From Actinomadura graeca (GTDB taxonomy: Bacteria > Actinomycetota > Actinomycetes > Streptosporangiales > Streptosporangiaceae), in the NCBI RefSeq assembly GCF_019175365.1, contig NZ_CP059572.1, positions 3,038,001 to 3,102,000 on the forward strand: DNA of 64,000 nucleotides. Direction: 5' to 3'. The position numbers and the translations under genes are program-made. Of this stretch, positions 8,467-16,926 are shown piece after piece. Below the pieces are notes generated by a model, which saw only the letters and a list, made by a program, of their open reading frames with translations, was not told where the DNA came from and did not search any database. Numbering within the stretch: position 1 is the stretch's first letter; the number at the start of each line of letters is the position of its first letter.

Positions 8467-11379
8467 TTAGTGATTGCAGGGTGGGGCGTAGTCGAGATGG
8501 GGGAAGTGGTGGTTCCACTGGGCGCGGCTGATGGTGCCGTGAATGCGGCCGCAGGCGTCGGCGAGCGCCCGGTCTAGGTCGGTGTACCAGATTTGGACGC
8601 TGTAGTGGGCGGTCACGGTGAGGAATGTGCCGTCTGCTTTGAGGTAGCGCACTTCCTTTATCGTCCCGCGGGGATTGGTGAGGTGGGCCACGGGAGTCGG
8701 CCGCGCACGATCGGTCATGTCCGAAACGTTTACCACGCCGTCCACACCGACGGTCACCGCCGTGCGTCCATGGGAGGCAAAGGCCACGCCGGTGACGATA
8801 TCGGCATGTCTCGCCACCTCACCCAGCCTGCGGTACCGGGGGAGGTCGCTGATGTCCCACAGCTCGGCCGTATGGTCGTCGCTCCCGCTCAGTAATGTGT
8901 GGCCGTCCGGACTGTAGGCGAGGGCGTCCACGAAATTCGTGTGCCCTTTGAGGACGGCGACGGGAGCGCCGTGGTGCGGGTCGCTCACGTCCCAGAGGCG
9001 GATGTCGTGGTCGTCGGAGCCCGAGGCCAGGGCTTTTCCGTCGGGGCTGAAGACCACCGGCTTGACGTTGGCGGCGTGCCCGGTGAGCTGGTCGAGCATG
9101 CGGGGGGTTTTGGGGTCGGTGATGTCCCAGAGGCGGATGGTGTCGTCGTAGCTGCTGGTGGCGGCGACGCGCCCGTCGTAGCGTACGGCGATGGAGTAGA
9201 CGGCGTCGGTGTGCACTGCGGGCTTCTTCGACAACAGCGTGGGGTTACGCGGGTTGGTCACGTCCCACGACCAGAGTGTGCGGTGGTTGTCCGCTCCGAG
9301 CAGCGTGTTGCCGTCCGCGGTGAACTCGATCGGGCCCAGGCTCGCTCCGCCGATGTCGGTGGTGCCGAGTCGGCGCGGCTGCTGTGGATTCCTGATGTCC
9401 CACAGGACGATCTCCGAACTGTTGGCCATGGCCAGGGTGCGTCCGTCACCGGTCACGGCCGGGGCCAGCCCGGCCGGCTTGGGGCCGGTCGTCGTGAGGT
9501 CGATCGACGCGACGGACAGGGTGCTGAGCAGGGCGTCCTTTGTGTGTTCCTGTGGGGTCTGGCGGTAGGCGGCCAGCGCGATCTGGATGGCCAGCGAGGG
9601 GTCGTACGGGCCGAGGAGCACGGCCTTGTCGGCGGCCTGCACGGCCACGTCCTCGTTGCGCTGCTGGATGACGGTGTTCTGTGCTCGTACGGCGAAACCG
9701 GTGACGGCCACGACGCACACGAGCAGGGCGACCAGGGCTGCGACCAACCGGCGCAGGCGGCGCAGACGGCGGCTCTCGCGCTGTTGTGCCCGCTGTGCCG
9801 CCGAGGCGCTGGCGTCGAGGAAGGCGCGTTCCCGGGCGGTCAGCGCCTGTGGCGGGAGGTCCTGGGCGGCGGCGAGGCGAACCCCGCGGTACAGGGCGTC
9901 GGGGTCATGGTCCAGGGATTGCCAGAGCGTGGTGGCCTCGGTGAGCGCGCGATGCACACGTTCCTGGCTGCGGTCCTTCTCCAGCCAGTCCCCGAGCCGA
10001 GGCCAGCAGCGGATCAACGCCTCGTGGGCGATCTCCACGTGGTCGCCGTCGACGGTCAGCAACCTGGCCCGGGTCGCCCGTTCGAGGACGATCTGGGTGT
10101 CCGGACCGTCATCCAGTTCGTGGCGCGGCACACGGCGTTTGGTGTCCTCGGTTCCTTCGCCCAGCGCGACGAGCCGCAGGAACAGCCGCCGTGCGGCCTT
10201 CTGCCGGTTCTCGCTCAGGGCGTGGTGGAACTCCTCGGCGGTCTGGGTGAGCGCGCCCTCAAAGCCGCCCGCCGCGCGGTAGCCCGCCAATGTCAGAGCG
10301 TTGCCCCGCCGGCGCTTCCAGGTCTCCAACAGAGCGTGCGAGAGCAGGGGCAGTGCGCCTGGCCGGCCGTGGGCGTCGGCCGTGAGGGTCGTCAGCAGGG
10401 CGCTCTCGACGGTCAGCCGACAGCGGGCGGCGGGCTGGACGATCGCGGCTCTCAGTTCCTCGGCGGTCATCGGGCCGACGGGATGGTGGGCGTGGGGCAG
10501 GGCGTCGACCAGGGCGGGCAGCCGTGTGCAGTGCGTATAGAAGTCGGACCGCACGGCTATGGCGACCCGCGTGCGGCTGTCGGGGGCCTGGGCCGCGTGC
10601 ACGAGTGCGGCGACGAACCCTTCCCGCTCCTTGGTGTCGCGGCAGACGGTGAACACCTCCTCGAACTGGTCCACGACGACGAGCAGGTGGTCCGCCGGGG
10701 AGTCTGCCTTCTGCCGCCCGGCGATGATCTGCCGCACCATCCGGTGGAAGGTGTGCGGCTCGGCCGCGAGTGCGTCGTGCACCGGGCCGGGCGCGGTGCC
10801 GGCGCGGGCAGCGAGCCGGACGGCGCATTCCTCCAGCGGATGCGGGCCGGGCGTGAACACCAGTGAGGAAACATCAGGAAAGGCGGGAAGCACGCCTGCC
10901 CTCAGCACCGATGACTTACCGGATCCCGATCCGCCGAACAGGACGAGAAGACGTTTTTCCCTCAAATGTTCGACGAGTGTGGCCGTGAGCTTCTCGCGGC
11001 CGAAGAACAACCCGGCGTCGTCCTCCGTGAACGAGGCCAGACCGGCGTAGGGCGGCCTGGCGCGGTTCCCTCGCCGACCATCTGCGCCGGTTCCGTCCGA
11101 TATGCCCTTGCCGGCGCACGCGTCAGCCGTCCGCTGCCAGATCAGCTTCCACTCTCGCTCGTCACCGCCACAGGCACGGACATACGCCAGGGTGACGGCC
11201 AGGCTGGGCAGCTGCCGTCCTGCCGCAGCCGAGGACAGCGTCGCGATCCCGTAATGCGCATCCCGTGCAAGATCCCGGTAGGTGGGGCTGCCCGCCTGTT
11301 CTCGCAGCTTCCGCAAACGCGCTGCGAATTCGATCAGAGGACCGCCGTCCGGGTCCAGAGGACTTTCCCCCCGCGGCAT
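8467..11379 (-). CDS. HTH - STAND-type NTPase - WD40 repeat protein
   Basis: A 970-residue signal-transduction protein of the actinobacterial nSTAND type. Order of parts: an XRE-like helix-turn-helix (about residues 15-85); an NTPase with Walker A GGSGSGKSS (about 149-157) and Walker B LLVVVDQFEEVF; a basic segment followed by one transmembrane helix (VAALVALLVCVVAVTGFAV); then about six to seven WD40 repeats (for example TIRLWDITD, DIRLWDVSD, TAELWDISD). Such proteins are thought to sense a ligand through the repeats and switch by nucleotide binding; the ligand here is unknown. I chose ATG at 11379 because GGGGAAGGGCGG precedes it; a GTG 8 codons upstream is the alternative. It is divergent from the small secreted protein gene. 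Confidence 0.85.
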   Translation of the reverse strand: MPRGESPLDPDGGPLIEFAARLRKLREQAGSPTYRDLARDAHYGIATLSSAAAGRQLPSLAVTLAYVRACGGDEREWKLIWQRTADACAGKGISDGTGADGRRGNRARPPYAGLASFTEDDAGLFFGREKLTATLVEHLREKRLLVLFGGSGSGKSSVLRAGVLPAFPDVSSLVFTPGPHPLEECAVRLAARAGTAPGPVHDALAAEPHTFHRMVRQIIAGRQKADSPADHLLVVVDQFEEVFTVCRDTKEREGFVAALVHAAQAPDSRTRVAIAVRSDFYTHCTRLPALVDALPHAHHPVGPMTAEELRAAIVQPAARCRLTVESALLTTLTADAHGRPGALPLLSHALLETWKRRRGNALTLAGYRAAGGFEGALTQTAEEFHHALSENRQKAARRLFLRLVALGEGTEDTKRRVPRHELDDGPDTQIVLERATRARLLTVDGDHVEIAHEALIRCWPRLGDWLEKDRSQERVHRALTEATTLWQSLDHDPDALYRGVRLAAAQDLPPQALTARERAFLDASASAAQRAQQRESRRLRRLRRLVAALVALLVCVVAVTGFAVRAQNTVIQQRNEDVAVQAADKAVLLGPYDPSLAIQIALAAYRQTPQEHTKDALLSTLSVASIDLTTTGPKPAGLAPAVTGDGRTLAMANSSEIVLWDIRNPQQPRRLGTTDIGGASLGPIEFTADGNTLLGADNHRTLWSWDVTNPRNPTLLSKKPAVHTDAVYSIAVRYDGRVAATSSYDDTIRLWDITDPKTPRMLDQLTGHAANVKPVVFSPDGKALASGSDDHDIRLWDVSDPHHGAPVAVLKGHTNFVDALAYSPDGHTLLSGSDDHTAELWDISDLPRYRRLGEVARHADIVTGVAFASHGRTAVTVGVDGVVNVSDMTDRARPTPVAHLTNPRGTIKEVRYLKADGTFLTVTAHYSVQIWYTDLDRALADACGRIHGTISRAQWNHHFPHLDYAPPCNH

Positions 11380-11527
11380 GCGTCCGCCCTTCCCCGGAGT
11401 CACACGGGTTGTTCGGCATCCGTTTGTTCACCATCGGCCGACCGGCCCTGAACAACAGGTTAGCGGCTACAAACGGTGCATCACGTCCCACACCAGGGAC
11501 GGACAACAAGCCGAAAAGAGGAATCTC

Positions 11528-11812
11528 ATGAAAAAGTGGCATCACGTGATCGGGATAATGGCGCTCTCCGTCGGCCTGGCGACCACCGCCCCCGTCACGG
11601 CCGGGCCCGCCCATGCGGAGGCTTCGGCGGCCCGGCCCCATATCGCCGCCGTGCAGACGACTGACGGCCTGGATGTCCACCGCGGCAAGTACCTGACCCT
11701 GGGCGCCTGCCAGACGGCCGGCCGGCAGGGCATCGAGCGCGGACACTGGGACAGTTTCCAGTGCGCCGATGGCACCTGGCCGTGGCGGTGGAACCTGTGG
11801 ACCAACCGCTGA
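11528..11812 (+). CDS. Small secreted protein, unknown function
   Basis: A 94-residue protein starting at ATG 11528 behind AGAGGAA. Residues 1-30 form a clear Sec signal peptide: MKKWHH, a hydrophobic core around IGIMALSVGLATTAP, and a likely cleavage after AHA. The mature part of about 64 residues carries two cysteines (GACQTAG and FQCADG) that could form one disulfide, and a Trp-rich tail (TWPWRWNLWTNR). I do not recognise the family. A strong terminator follows directly, so it is probably monocistronic, with its promoter in the 150-base gap shared with the divergent STAND gene. Confidence 0.75.
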   Translation: MKKWHHVIGIMALSVGLATTAPVTAGPAHAEASAARPHIAAVQTTDGLDVHRGKYLTLGACQTAGRQGIERGHWDSFQCADGTWPWRWNLWTNR

Positions 11813-11825
11813 GCGTCTAGCGCCG

Positions 11826-11866
11826 CTGCCGGTGGCTTCCCCCTGACCGAGGGGGGCCACCGGCAG
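11826..11866 (+). terminator. Hairpin terminator after the small secreted protein gene
   Basis: CTGCCGGTGGC and GCCACCGGCAG arms (11 bp) continue inward through CCCCCT/AGGGGG with a two-base bulge and a GACCG loop. It lies 14 bases after the stop codon. There is no T-run, as is common for actinomycete terminators. Confidence 0.75.
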
Positions 11867-11948
11867 CCTGCAGCGATGACGGCGGTGCGCAGACCGTAGT
11901 CGCGGCGTATCCCGGTCGATACAGCCATCTCTGACCAAGAGGCATTGA

Positions 11949-12665
11949 ATGCATCCGAACTGGAGAGACGATCAGCGGCTTCGGGTGGTCATCGTGGACG
12001 ACCACCCGATCTTTCGCGAGGGTCTGCGCGCAGCGCTGGAGAGCGCCGACGATGTGGCCGTCGTCGCCGAGGCGGCCTCCGCGCAGGAAGCGGTCTCCGT
12101 GACGGCGGCCACATCGCCGGATGTGGTGCTGATGGACCTGGACCTGGGCTGTCCTCAGTCGTCCGGAATCCACGCCATCCAGCGTTTGGTCGCGGAACTG
12201 CCGCCGGTCGCGATTCTGGTGCTCACCACGTCCAGTGATGACGGCGATCTGCTGGCGACGCTACGTGCCGGGGCCAACGGCTATCTCGTCAAAGGCGCCT
12301 GCCGGCAGGAGGTGCTGCACGCGGTGCGCACTGTCGCGGGCGGCGGCGCGGTCTTCGGTTCCGGCATCGCCACGCGCATCACCGCGCTGCTCACCGGAGG
12401 CCACCGGCACGGGGCCGAGAGTGCTTTTCCCATGCTGACGACGCGCGAACGCGAGATTCTCGCACTACTCGCCCGCGGCAAGGACAACCGGGACATCGCC
12501 CGTACCCTGTTCATCGCCGACAAGACCGTACGCAATCACGTGTCCCGCATCTTCGAGAAACTGCAGGTCAACAATCGTTCAGCGGCGGTCGCCCGGGCCC
12601 GGGACGCCGGCCTCGGCGACCCGGATGACCGCGCCGTTCAGGCAGCCGGAGCCCAGCGGCGATAG
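11949..12665 (+). CDS. LuxR/NarL-family response regulator
   Basis: A 238-residue two-domain regulator. The receiver spans about residues 10-130, with acidic pair in VVIVDDHPIFREGL, phospho-acceptor Asp in VVLMDLDLG and conserved Lys in GYLVKGAC. The C-terminal LuxR-type helix-turn-helix spans about 162-225, with LTTREREILALLARG and the recognition region DKTVRNHVSRIFEKLQ. No histidine kinase gene is adjacent, so it is an orphan regulator here. Candidate targets are the neighbouring small secreted protein and the 130-residue protein, but that is only proximity. Confidence 0.93.
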   Translation: MHPNWRDDQRLRVVIVDDHPIFREGLRAALESADDVAVVAEAASAQEAVSVTAATSPDVVLMDLDLGCPQSSGIHAIQRLVAELPPVAILVLTTSSDDGDLLATLRAGANGYLVKGACRQEVLHAVRTVAGGGAVFGSGIATRITALLTGGHRHGAESAFPMLTTREREILALLARGKDNRDIARTLFIADKTVRNHVSRIFEKLQVNNRSAAVARARDAGLGDPDDRAVQAAGAQRR

Positions 12666-12858
12666 GCGGTCTCCAGCACTTCAGGAGAAGGCGTCGACCT
12701 CCGATCTTTGCTGCTCGGATTCGCCGCCTCGGCACGCGTTACCGATACCTGCTTCGCCTTCGCGTTCAGCCCGGCGAGCGTCGCCCGCTGCCGTAAGCCC
12801 AGAAATGGTCAGTTGCGGTCCAGTAGTGCGGGACCGGCGGTCCGCCAAAGGTGTGACA

Positions 12859-12891
12859 GGAACGGCGCACCCGAGAGTGGTGCGCCGTTCC
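12859..12891. terminator. Perfect 13-bp stem-loop between convergent genes
   Basis: GGAACGGCGCACC and GGTGCGCCGTTCC are perfect complements around the 7-base loop CGAGAGT. It lies 9 bases beyond the stop of the minus-strand gene ending at 12901 and about 190 bases beyond the luxR-type regulator. It probably terminates the former and may stop transcription from both sides. The rest of 12666-12900 shows no gene. Confidence 0.8.
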
Positions 12892-12900
12892 CGCGCCTTA

Positions 12901-13293
12901 CTAGAAGAACCAGCTGAGGACGGTCCCGATCATCTGCGCCACATTCTGGTTGGCTCCCATCCTGACCAGCCAGTTGACCAGCGCCGCCACCGACAGGACG
13001 TACCCCGTGGAGATGGCGTCGGCCAGGCGCGTCGCCACCGACCGCAGAAAGGCGCCCGCTTCGGCGCTGAGGTGGCCGACGATATCGGCCAGTATCCGGC
13101 CGCCGTACCGGAGCGCGGCGATCAGGATCTTGATCCGGGCTCCCTTGAGCTCCGCCTCCGACGCCGCCCGGTTCCCGGTGAGAACGGCCACGGCCGTCTC
13201 GATCGCGTCGGTGTCCAACCCGGCCTCGCGAGTCAGGTTGACGAGCTCCTCCAGTTCCTCGGCCGTGAATTCGTAAGAAACCGCCTCGGTCAT
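12901..13293 (-). CDS. Small amphipathic protein, unknown
   Basis: A 130-residue protein starting at ATG 13293 behind AAGGAA; a longer in-frame start is less likely. The first 40 residues are acidic and helical (FTAEELEELVNLTREAGLD). The remainder is strongly amphipathic or hydrophobic with few prolines (ILIAALRYGGRILADIVGHL, then VLSVAALVNWLVRMG) and ends in MIGTVLSWFF. The acidic head with a membrane-active-looking tail recalls precursor peptides or pore-forming small proteins, but there are no maturation or export genes beside it and I do not recognise a family. It has its own terminator. Confidence 0.65.
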   Translation of the reverse strand: MTEAVSYEFTAEELEELVNLTREAGLDTDAIETAVAVLTGNRAASEAELKGARIKILIAALRYGGRILADIVGHLSAEAGAFLRSVATRLADAISTGYVLSVAALVNWLVRMGANQNVAQMIGTVLSWFF

Positions 13294-13692
13294 TTTGGAT
13301 TCCTTTCGGGTGTCGCCTTGTTGATCCCCGCCCGCTTTGCGGGCTTGGCTCAACGATGCGTCTCCCGATGTCCCGATCGCCTGATGCTCAACGCCCCGCC
13401 GTGTCCTGTATTACCTGGGTACTCGGAAACCAGACAGTCCCGGGACAGCAGCGATCGATCACCATGGTGGCCATGGTGGACGACAACTGCACCAGGGGCG
13501 CGCAGTAGACGCCAAGTTTGCCCAATCCAAGGGGTGGAGAGTATCCGCACGCCGACAGCGGTGATGGTTTCCTGTGGCTATCCGGGTCCGGGTGCCACGG
13601 TTTGCAACTCTACGTTCCTCACCTCTCGGACGTACTCTTGGGCAAGTGCAAGGTCGCCGTTGCTTCACGAGGCTCATTCTCTGTCTCGGTTG
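13294..13692. other. Intergenic stretch without a recognisable gene
   Basis: About 400 bases between the 130-residue protein gene and the importer operon. Short open frames on both strands look random. Apart from the leader hairpin I see nothing conserved. Confidence 0.5.
13330..13344 (-). promoter_or_regulatory. Hairpin in the leader of the 130-residue protein gene
   Basis: GCCCGC-TTT-GCGGGC forms a short perfect stem-loop about 36 bases upstream of the start codon, between it and any promoter. It may influence transcription or mRNA stability. No promoter hexamers are convincing. Confidence 0.35.
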
Positions 13693-14628
13693 CTACGTTT
13701 CTGTCGGGATCTGTGCGGGTTTCGGGGTCGGTGGTGCGGCTTGGTTCGTGCGGCGCCGCCATAGGGCAACGGTGGTCGGCACCAGTCCTCGGGGGGCGAA
13801 GAGCATCATTGCCATGAGGAGTGTTCCGAAGAGGCCGTAGGACAACACGGTGGGTGCCGTGGCGGGCATGCCTTCGCGGGCGCCAAGATCGTTGAGGACC
13901 TGGAGCAGCACGGTGATGGCGACGGCGCCCGCCGTCGCGCCCCAGATGCTGCCGGTGCCGCCGACGACGACCATGACGACGTACTCGATGGACAGCAGCA
14001 CCGGGAACGAGGTGGGTGAGACGTAGCCGATGTAGAAGGCGTAGATTCCGCCCGCGAGTCCGGCGAAGGCGGCCGAGAGGCTGAAAACGGCCAGCTTGTA
14101 GGCGGCCACCGGGACGCCGGAGGAGGACGCGGCGACCTCGCTGGTGGCCAGGGCGCGCAGGCCGCGGCCGGGACGGGACGCGATGATGTTGCGGCTGACG
14201 AGCGCGACGACGATCAGTGTGACGAGGGCCAGGCACGCGTACGGGACGTCGCCGGAGAACTCGTACCCCGCGACCGTGAGCTGGGGAATGGCCTGCAGGC
14301 CGATGTCGCCGCCCGTCCAGGACTGCTGCCCGGCCAGGTTCAGCAGGATCAGCTGGACGGCCAGTGTCGCGAACGCCAGCTGGTGGCCGCGCAGCCGCAG
14401 GAGCGGGACGCCCAGCAGCGCCGCGGCGACGGCCGCCGCGGCGGGGGCGGCCAGCAGGCCGAGCCAGGTCGGCAGGGAGTTCGTGGCCATCAGCGCGGCG
14501 GTGTAGCCGCCGATCATGTAGAAGGACGCCTGGCCGAGTGACACCTGTCCCGCGTAGCCCATGAGCAGGGAGAGCCCGACGGCCACCGATGCGGCCAGCA
14601 GCGCCAGGACCAGTGTGGACAGGGTCAT
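13693..14628 (-). CDS. livM: Branched-chain-type ABC importer, LivM-like permease
   Basis: A 311-residue inner-membrane permease of the hydrophobic amino acid uptake family. It has several transmembrane segments and the typical LivM features: LLMGYAGQVSLGQASFYMIG near the N-terminus, LLRLRGHQLAFATLA in the centre and the EAA-like loop ALATSEVAASSSGVPVAAYK before GGTGSIWGATAGA. It is the last gene of a five-gene operon and overlaps livH by 4 bases (ATGA). Family membership is firm; the substrate is not, since this family also imports amides, urea and aromatic acids. Confidence 0.93.
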   Translation of the reverse strand: MTLSTLVLALLAASVAVGLSLLMGYAGQVSLGQASFYMIGGYTAALMATNSLPTWLGLLAAPAAAAVAAALLGVPLLRLRGHQLAFATLAVQLILLNLAGQQSWTGGDIGLQAIPQLTVAGYEFSGDVPYACLALVTLIVVALVSRNIIASRPGRGLRALATSEVAASSSGVPVAAYKLAVFSLSAAFAGLAGGIYAFYIGYVSPTSFPVLLSIEYVVMVVVGGTGSIWGATAGAVAITVLLQVLNDLGAREGMPATAPTVLSYGLFGTLLMAMMLFAPRGLVPTTVALWRRRTNQAAPPTPKPAQIPTET

Positions 14629-15488
14629 CGTGCCCCCTCGTGCTGAAGCGGGGTGCGGCGGGCGGCTCGCCAGACCATGATCGCCAGCATGAGCGCCAGC
14701 GCGACGACGGTCTGGTAGGAGGCCTGCCCGTACCCGGCGACCATGGCTTCGACGACGCCCAGGGTCAGTGCGCCGGCCAGGGCCGGACCCGGGCGGGTCA
14801 GCACGCCGAAGACGGCGGCCGCGAACCCGTTGGTGATCAGCAGGACGTCGGTGTCGTAGGAGATGGGCGTCAGCGGGGTCAGCAGAACCCCGGCCGTTCC
14901 GCCGAGCAGGCCGCCGAGCGTGAAGGCCACCAGGCCCATCCGGGTCACGTCGATCCCCACGGCCCGCGCCGCATAGGCGTTGGACGCGCAGGCGGTCAGT
15001 GCCTTGCCCAGGTAGGTCCGGGTGAAGAAGGGGATGAGCAGGCCGAAGATCGCCGCGGTCACGCCGATCACCAGGAGCGACTGCTTCTGTATGAAGGCGT
15101 CGCCGACCCTGACCGCGCCGTTCAGTCCGGGGAACGACCGCGGGTCATCGCCCCAGAGGAGGATCTCGGCCGCGTACGCCACGAATCCGGCGCCCAGGGT
15201 CACGATCAGCGCCGACTGGGTGCCGGCACCGGGTTTGGTGAGGGTGACCACTCCGACGAGCAGTCCCACCAGGCCGGCCACCAGAACGGCGGCCGCCTCG
15301 GCGAGCCCGTGCGGGAGTCCGGCCGACAGCAGCGAGCCGGCGGTCATGCCGGCGACGACCGCGAACATGCCCTGGGCGAAGTTGACGACGTGGGTGACGC
15401 GGTTGATCGTCACGAGGCCGCTCGCCAGCAGCGCGAACCCGCATCCGACCGCGAGTCCGGAGATCAGGTACTGGAAGAACGCGCTCAC
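14625..15488 (-). CDS. livH: Branched-chain-type ABC importer, LivH-like permease
   Basis: A 287-residue permease, partner of the LivM-like protein. The start is GTG at 15488 (reading as MSAFFQYLISGLAVGCGFAL), overlapping the upstream ATPase stop as GTGA; the longer open frame upstream only reads through that ATPase in another frame. LivH hallmarks are GLVTINRVTHVVNFAQGMFA near the N-terminus and the cytoplasmic loop TACASNAYAARAVGIDVTRM. Eight or so hydrophobic segments are visible. Confidence 0.93.
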   Translation of the reverse strand: MSAFFQYLISGLAVGCGFALLASGLVTINRVTHVVNFAQGMFAVVAGMTAGSLLSAGLPHGLAEAAAVLVAGLVGLLVGVVTLTKPGAGTQSALIVTLGAGFVAYAAEILLWGDDPRSFPGLNGAVRVGDAFIQKQSLLVIGVTAAIFGLLIPFFTRTYLGKALTACASNAYAARAVGIDVTRMGLVAFTLGGLLGGTAGVLLTPLTPISYDTDVLLITNGFAAAVFGVLTRPGPALAGALTLGVVEAMVAGYGQASYQTVVALALMLAIMVWRAARRTPLQHEGAR

Positions 15489-16162
15489 GTCCCGTCCCCC
15501 AGGTAGGCGTCGGCGACCTCGGAGTTGTCGCGGAGCTCGGCGGCGGTGCCGTCGACGCGGATACGGCCCGCTTCCAGGACGTAGCCTCGGGCGCACACGT
15601 CCAGGGCCAGGCGGGCGTTCTGCTCGATGAGCAGGACGGCCAGGCCCTGTTCGGCGTTCAGGCCGGTCAGGTGTGCGACGAGGTCGGCGGTGACCTTCGG
15701 GGCCAGCCCGAGCGACAGCTCGTCGACGACCAGCACGTCGGGACGTGCCATGAGGGCCCGGCCGACGGCGACCATCTGCTGCTGGCCTCCCGACAGGCTG
15801 CCTGCCCTCTGGTCGCGGACCTTGACCAGGTCGGGCAGGAGCCGGTAGACCCAGTCGGTGTCGCGAGAACGCCTGTCGCGGCGGCTGCGCCAGGCCCCCA
15901 GGATCAGGTTGTCCTCGACCGGCAGGTCGGGGTACACCTGCCTGCCCTCGGGGACGAGGGCGGCCCGGCCGTGGACGGCGACGTGGCCGCCGACCGGCCA
16001 CAGCAGGCCCATGACCGCGTTGACCAGCGAGGTCTTGCCCGCGCCGTTCGGTCCGATCAGCGCGACCATCTCGCCTCGCCCCACGGTGAACGAGACCTCG
16101 TCCACAGCGGTGGCGGTTCCGTATCGCACGGTCAGATCGCGCGCCTCGATCACCGGGTTCAC
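15485..16162 (-). CDS. livF: Branched-chain-type ABC importer, LivF-like ATPase
   Basis: A 225-residue ATPase with Walker A GPNGAGKTS, Q-loop region VPEGRQVYPDLPVEDNL, signature LSGGQQQM and Walker B LVVDELSLGLAP. The Walker B run has DEL where DEP is usual, a mild deviation. The catalytic Glu is present and so is the switch His-like LLIEQN segment typical of LivF. GTG start at 16162 overlaps livG by 4 bases. Confidence 0.94.
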   Translation of the reverse strand: MNPVIEARDLTVRYGTATAVDEVSFTVGRGEMVALIGPNGAGKTSLVNAVMGLLWPVGGHVAVHGRAALVPEGRQVYPDLPVEDNLILGAWRSRRDRRSRDTDWVYRLLPDLVKVRDQRAGSLSGGQQQMVAVGRALMARPDVLVVDELSLGLAPKVTADLVAHLTGLNAEQGLAVLLIEQNARLALDVCARGYVLEAGRIRVDGTAAELRDNSEVADAYLGDGT

Positions 16163-16926
16163 GTGTGCCCCGATCCCAGGTAGGCGGCGATGACCCTTTC
16201 GTCCCGCCGGATCTGGGCCGGTGTGCCCTCCGCGACCTGCGCGCCCAGATCGAGCACGCTGACCCGGTCGGCCAGCCGGGAGACGAACGCGACGTCGTGC
16301 TCGACCAGCATGATCGTCAGGCCGTCGGCGCGCAGGCCCTCCACCAGCCGTGCCAGCGCCTCGCGTTCGGCCGCGCGGAGACCCGAGGCGGGTTCGTCCA
16401 GCAGCAGCAATCGGGGCTTGGCGCAGAGCGCCCGTGCCACCTGCAGCGAGCGTTGCTGTCCCAGCGGGAGCGCCTCGGCGGGACGGTGCGCCCAGTCCTG
16501 CAGGCCGACACGGTCCAGGGCCTCGAACGCGTCCGCCCTGATCCGCGCCTCTTCGCGGCGGTGCGCGGGCAGGCGCAGCGCCCCGGAGGCGAACCCGTGC
16601 CGGGTCCGGGCGTGGGCCCCGACCATGATGTTCTCCAGCGCCGTCATCCCGGCGAAGAGCCGTGCGCCCTGGAAGACGGTCGCCATGCCGAGCCGGGCGC
16701 GTCCGTGAGGGCTCAGCCTGTCGATGCGCCGCCGGCCGTAGCGCACGACCCCGTGGTCGGGACGAAGGTGACCGTTGATCAAGCTGAAGAGGGTTGACTT
16801 GCCCGCCCCGTTGGGACCGATCACCGCGCGGGTCTGGCCTTGGACGACGGTCAGGCTGACGTCGCGGACCGCGTACACGCCGCCGAAGGCCCGCCCGAGG
16901 CCCTCGACCTCCAGGAGCGGCGTCAT
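16159..16926 (-). CDS. livG: Branched-chain-type ABC importer, LivG-like ATPase
   Basis: A 255-residue ATPase with Walker A GPNGAGKST, Q-loop ATVFQGARLFAGMTALENI, signature LPLGQQRSLQ and Walker B LLLLDEPASGL, followed by the switch His in MLVEHDVAF. The longer helical insertion after the Q-loop (HARTRHGFASGALRLP) is typical of LivG. ATG at 16926 overlaps the stop of the binding-protein gene (ATGA). Confidence 0.94.
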   Translation of the reverse strand: MTPLLEVEGLGRAFGGVYAVRDVSLTVVQGQTRAVIGPNGAGKSTLFSLINGHLRPDHGVVRYGRRRIDRLSPHGRARLGMATVFQGARLFAGMTALENIMVGAHARTRHGFASGALRLPAHRREEARIRADAFEALDRVGLQDWAHRPAEALPLGQQRSLQVARALCAKPRLLLLDEPASGLRAAEREALARLVEGLRADGLTIMLVEHDVAFVSRLADRVSVLDLGAQVAEGTPAQIRRDERVIAAYLGSGHT

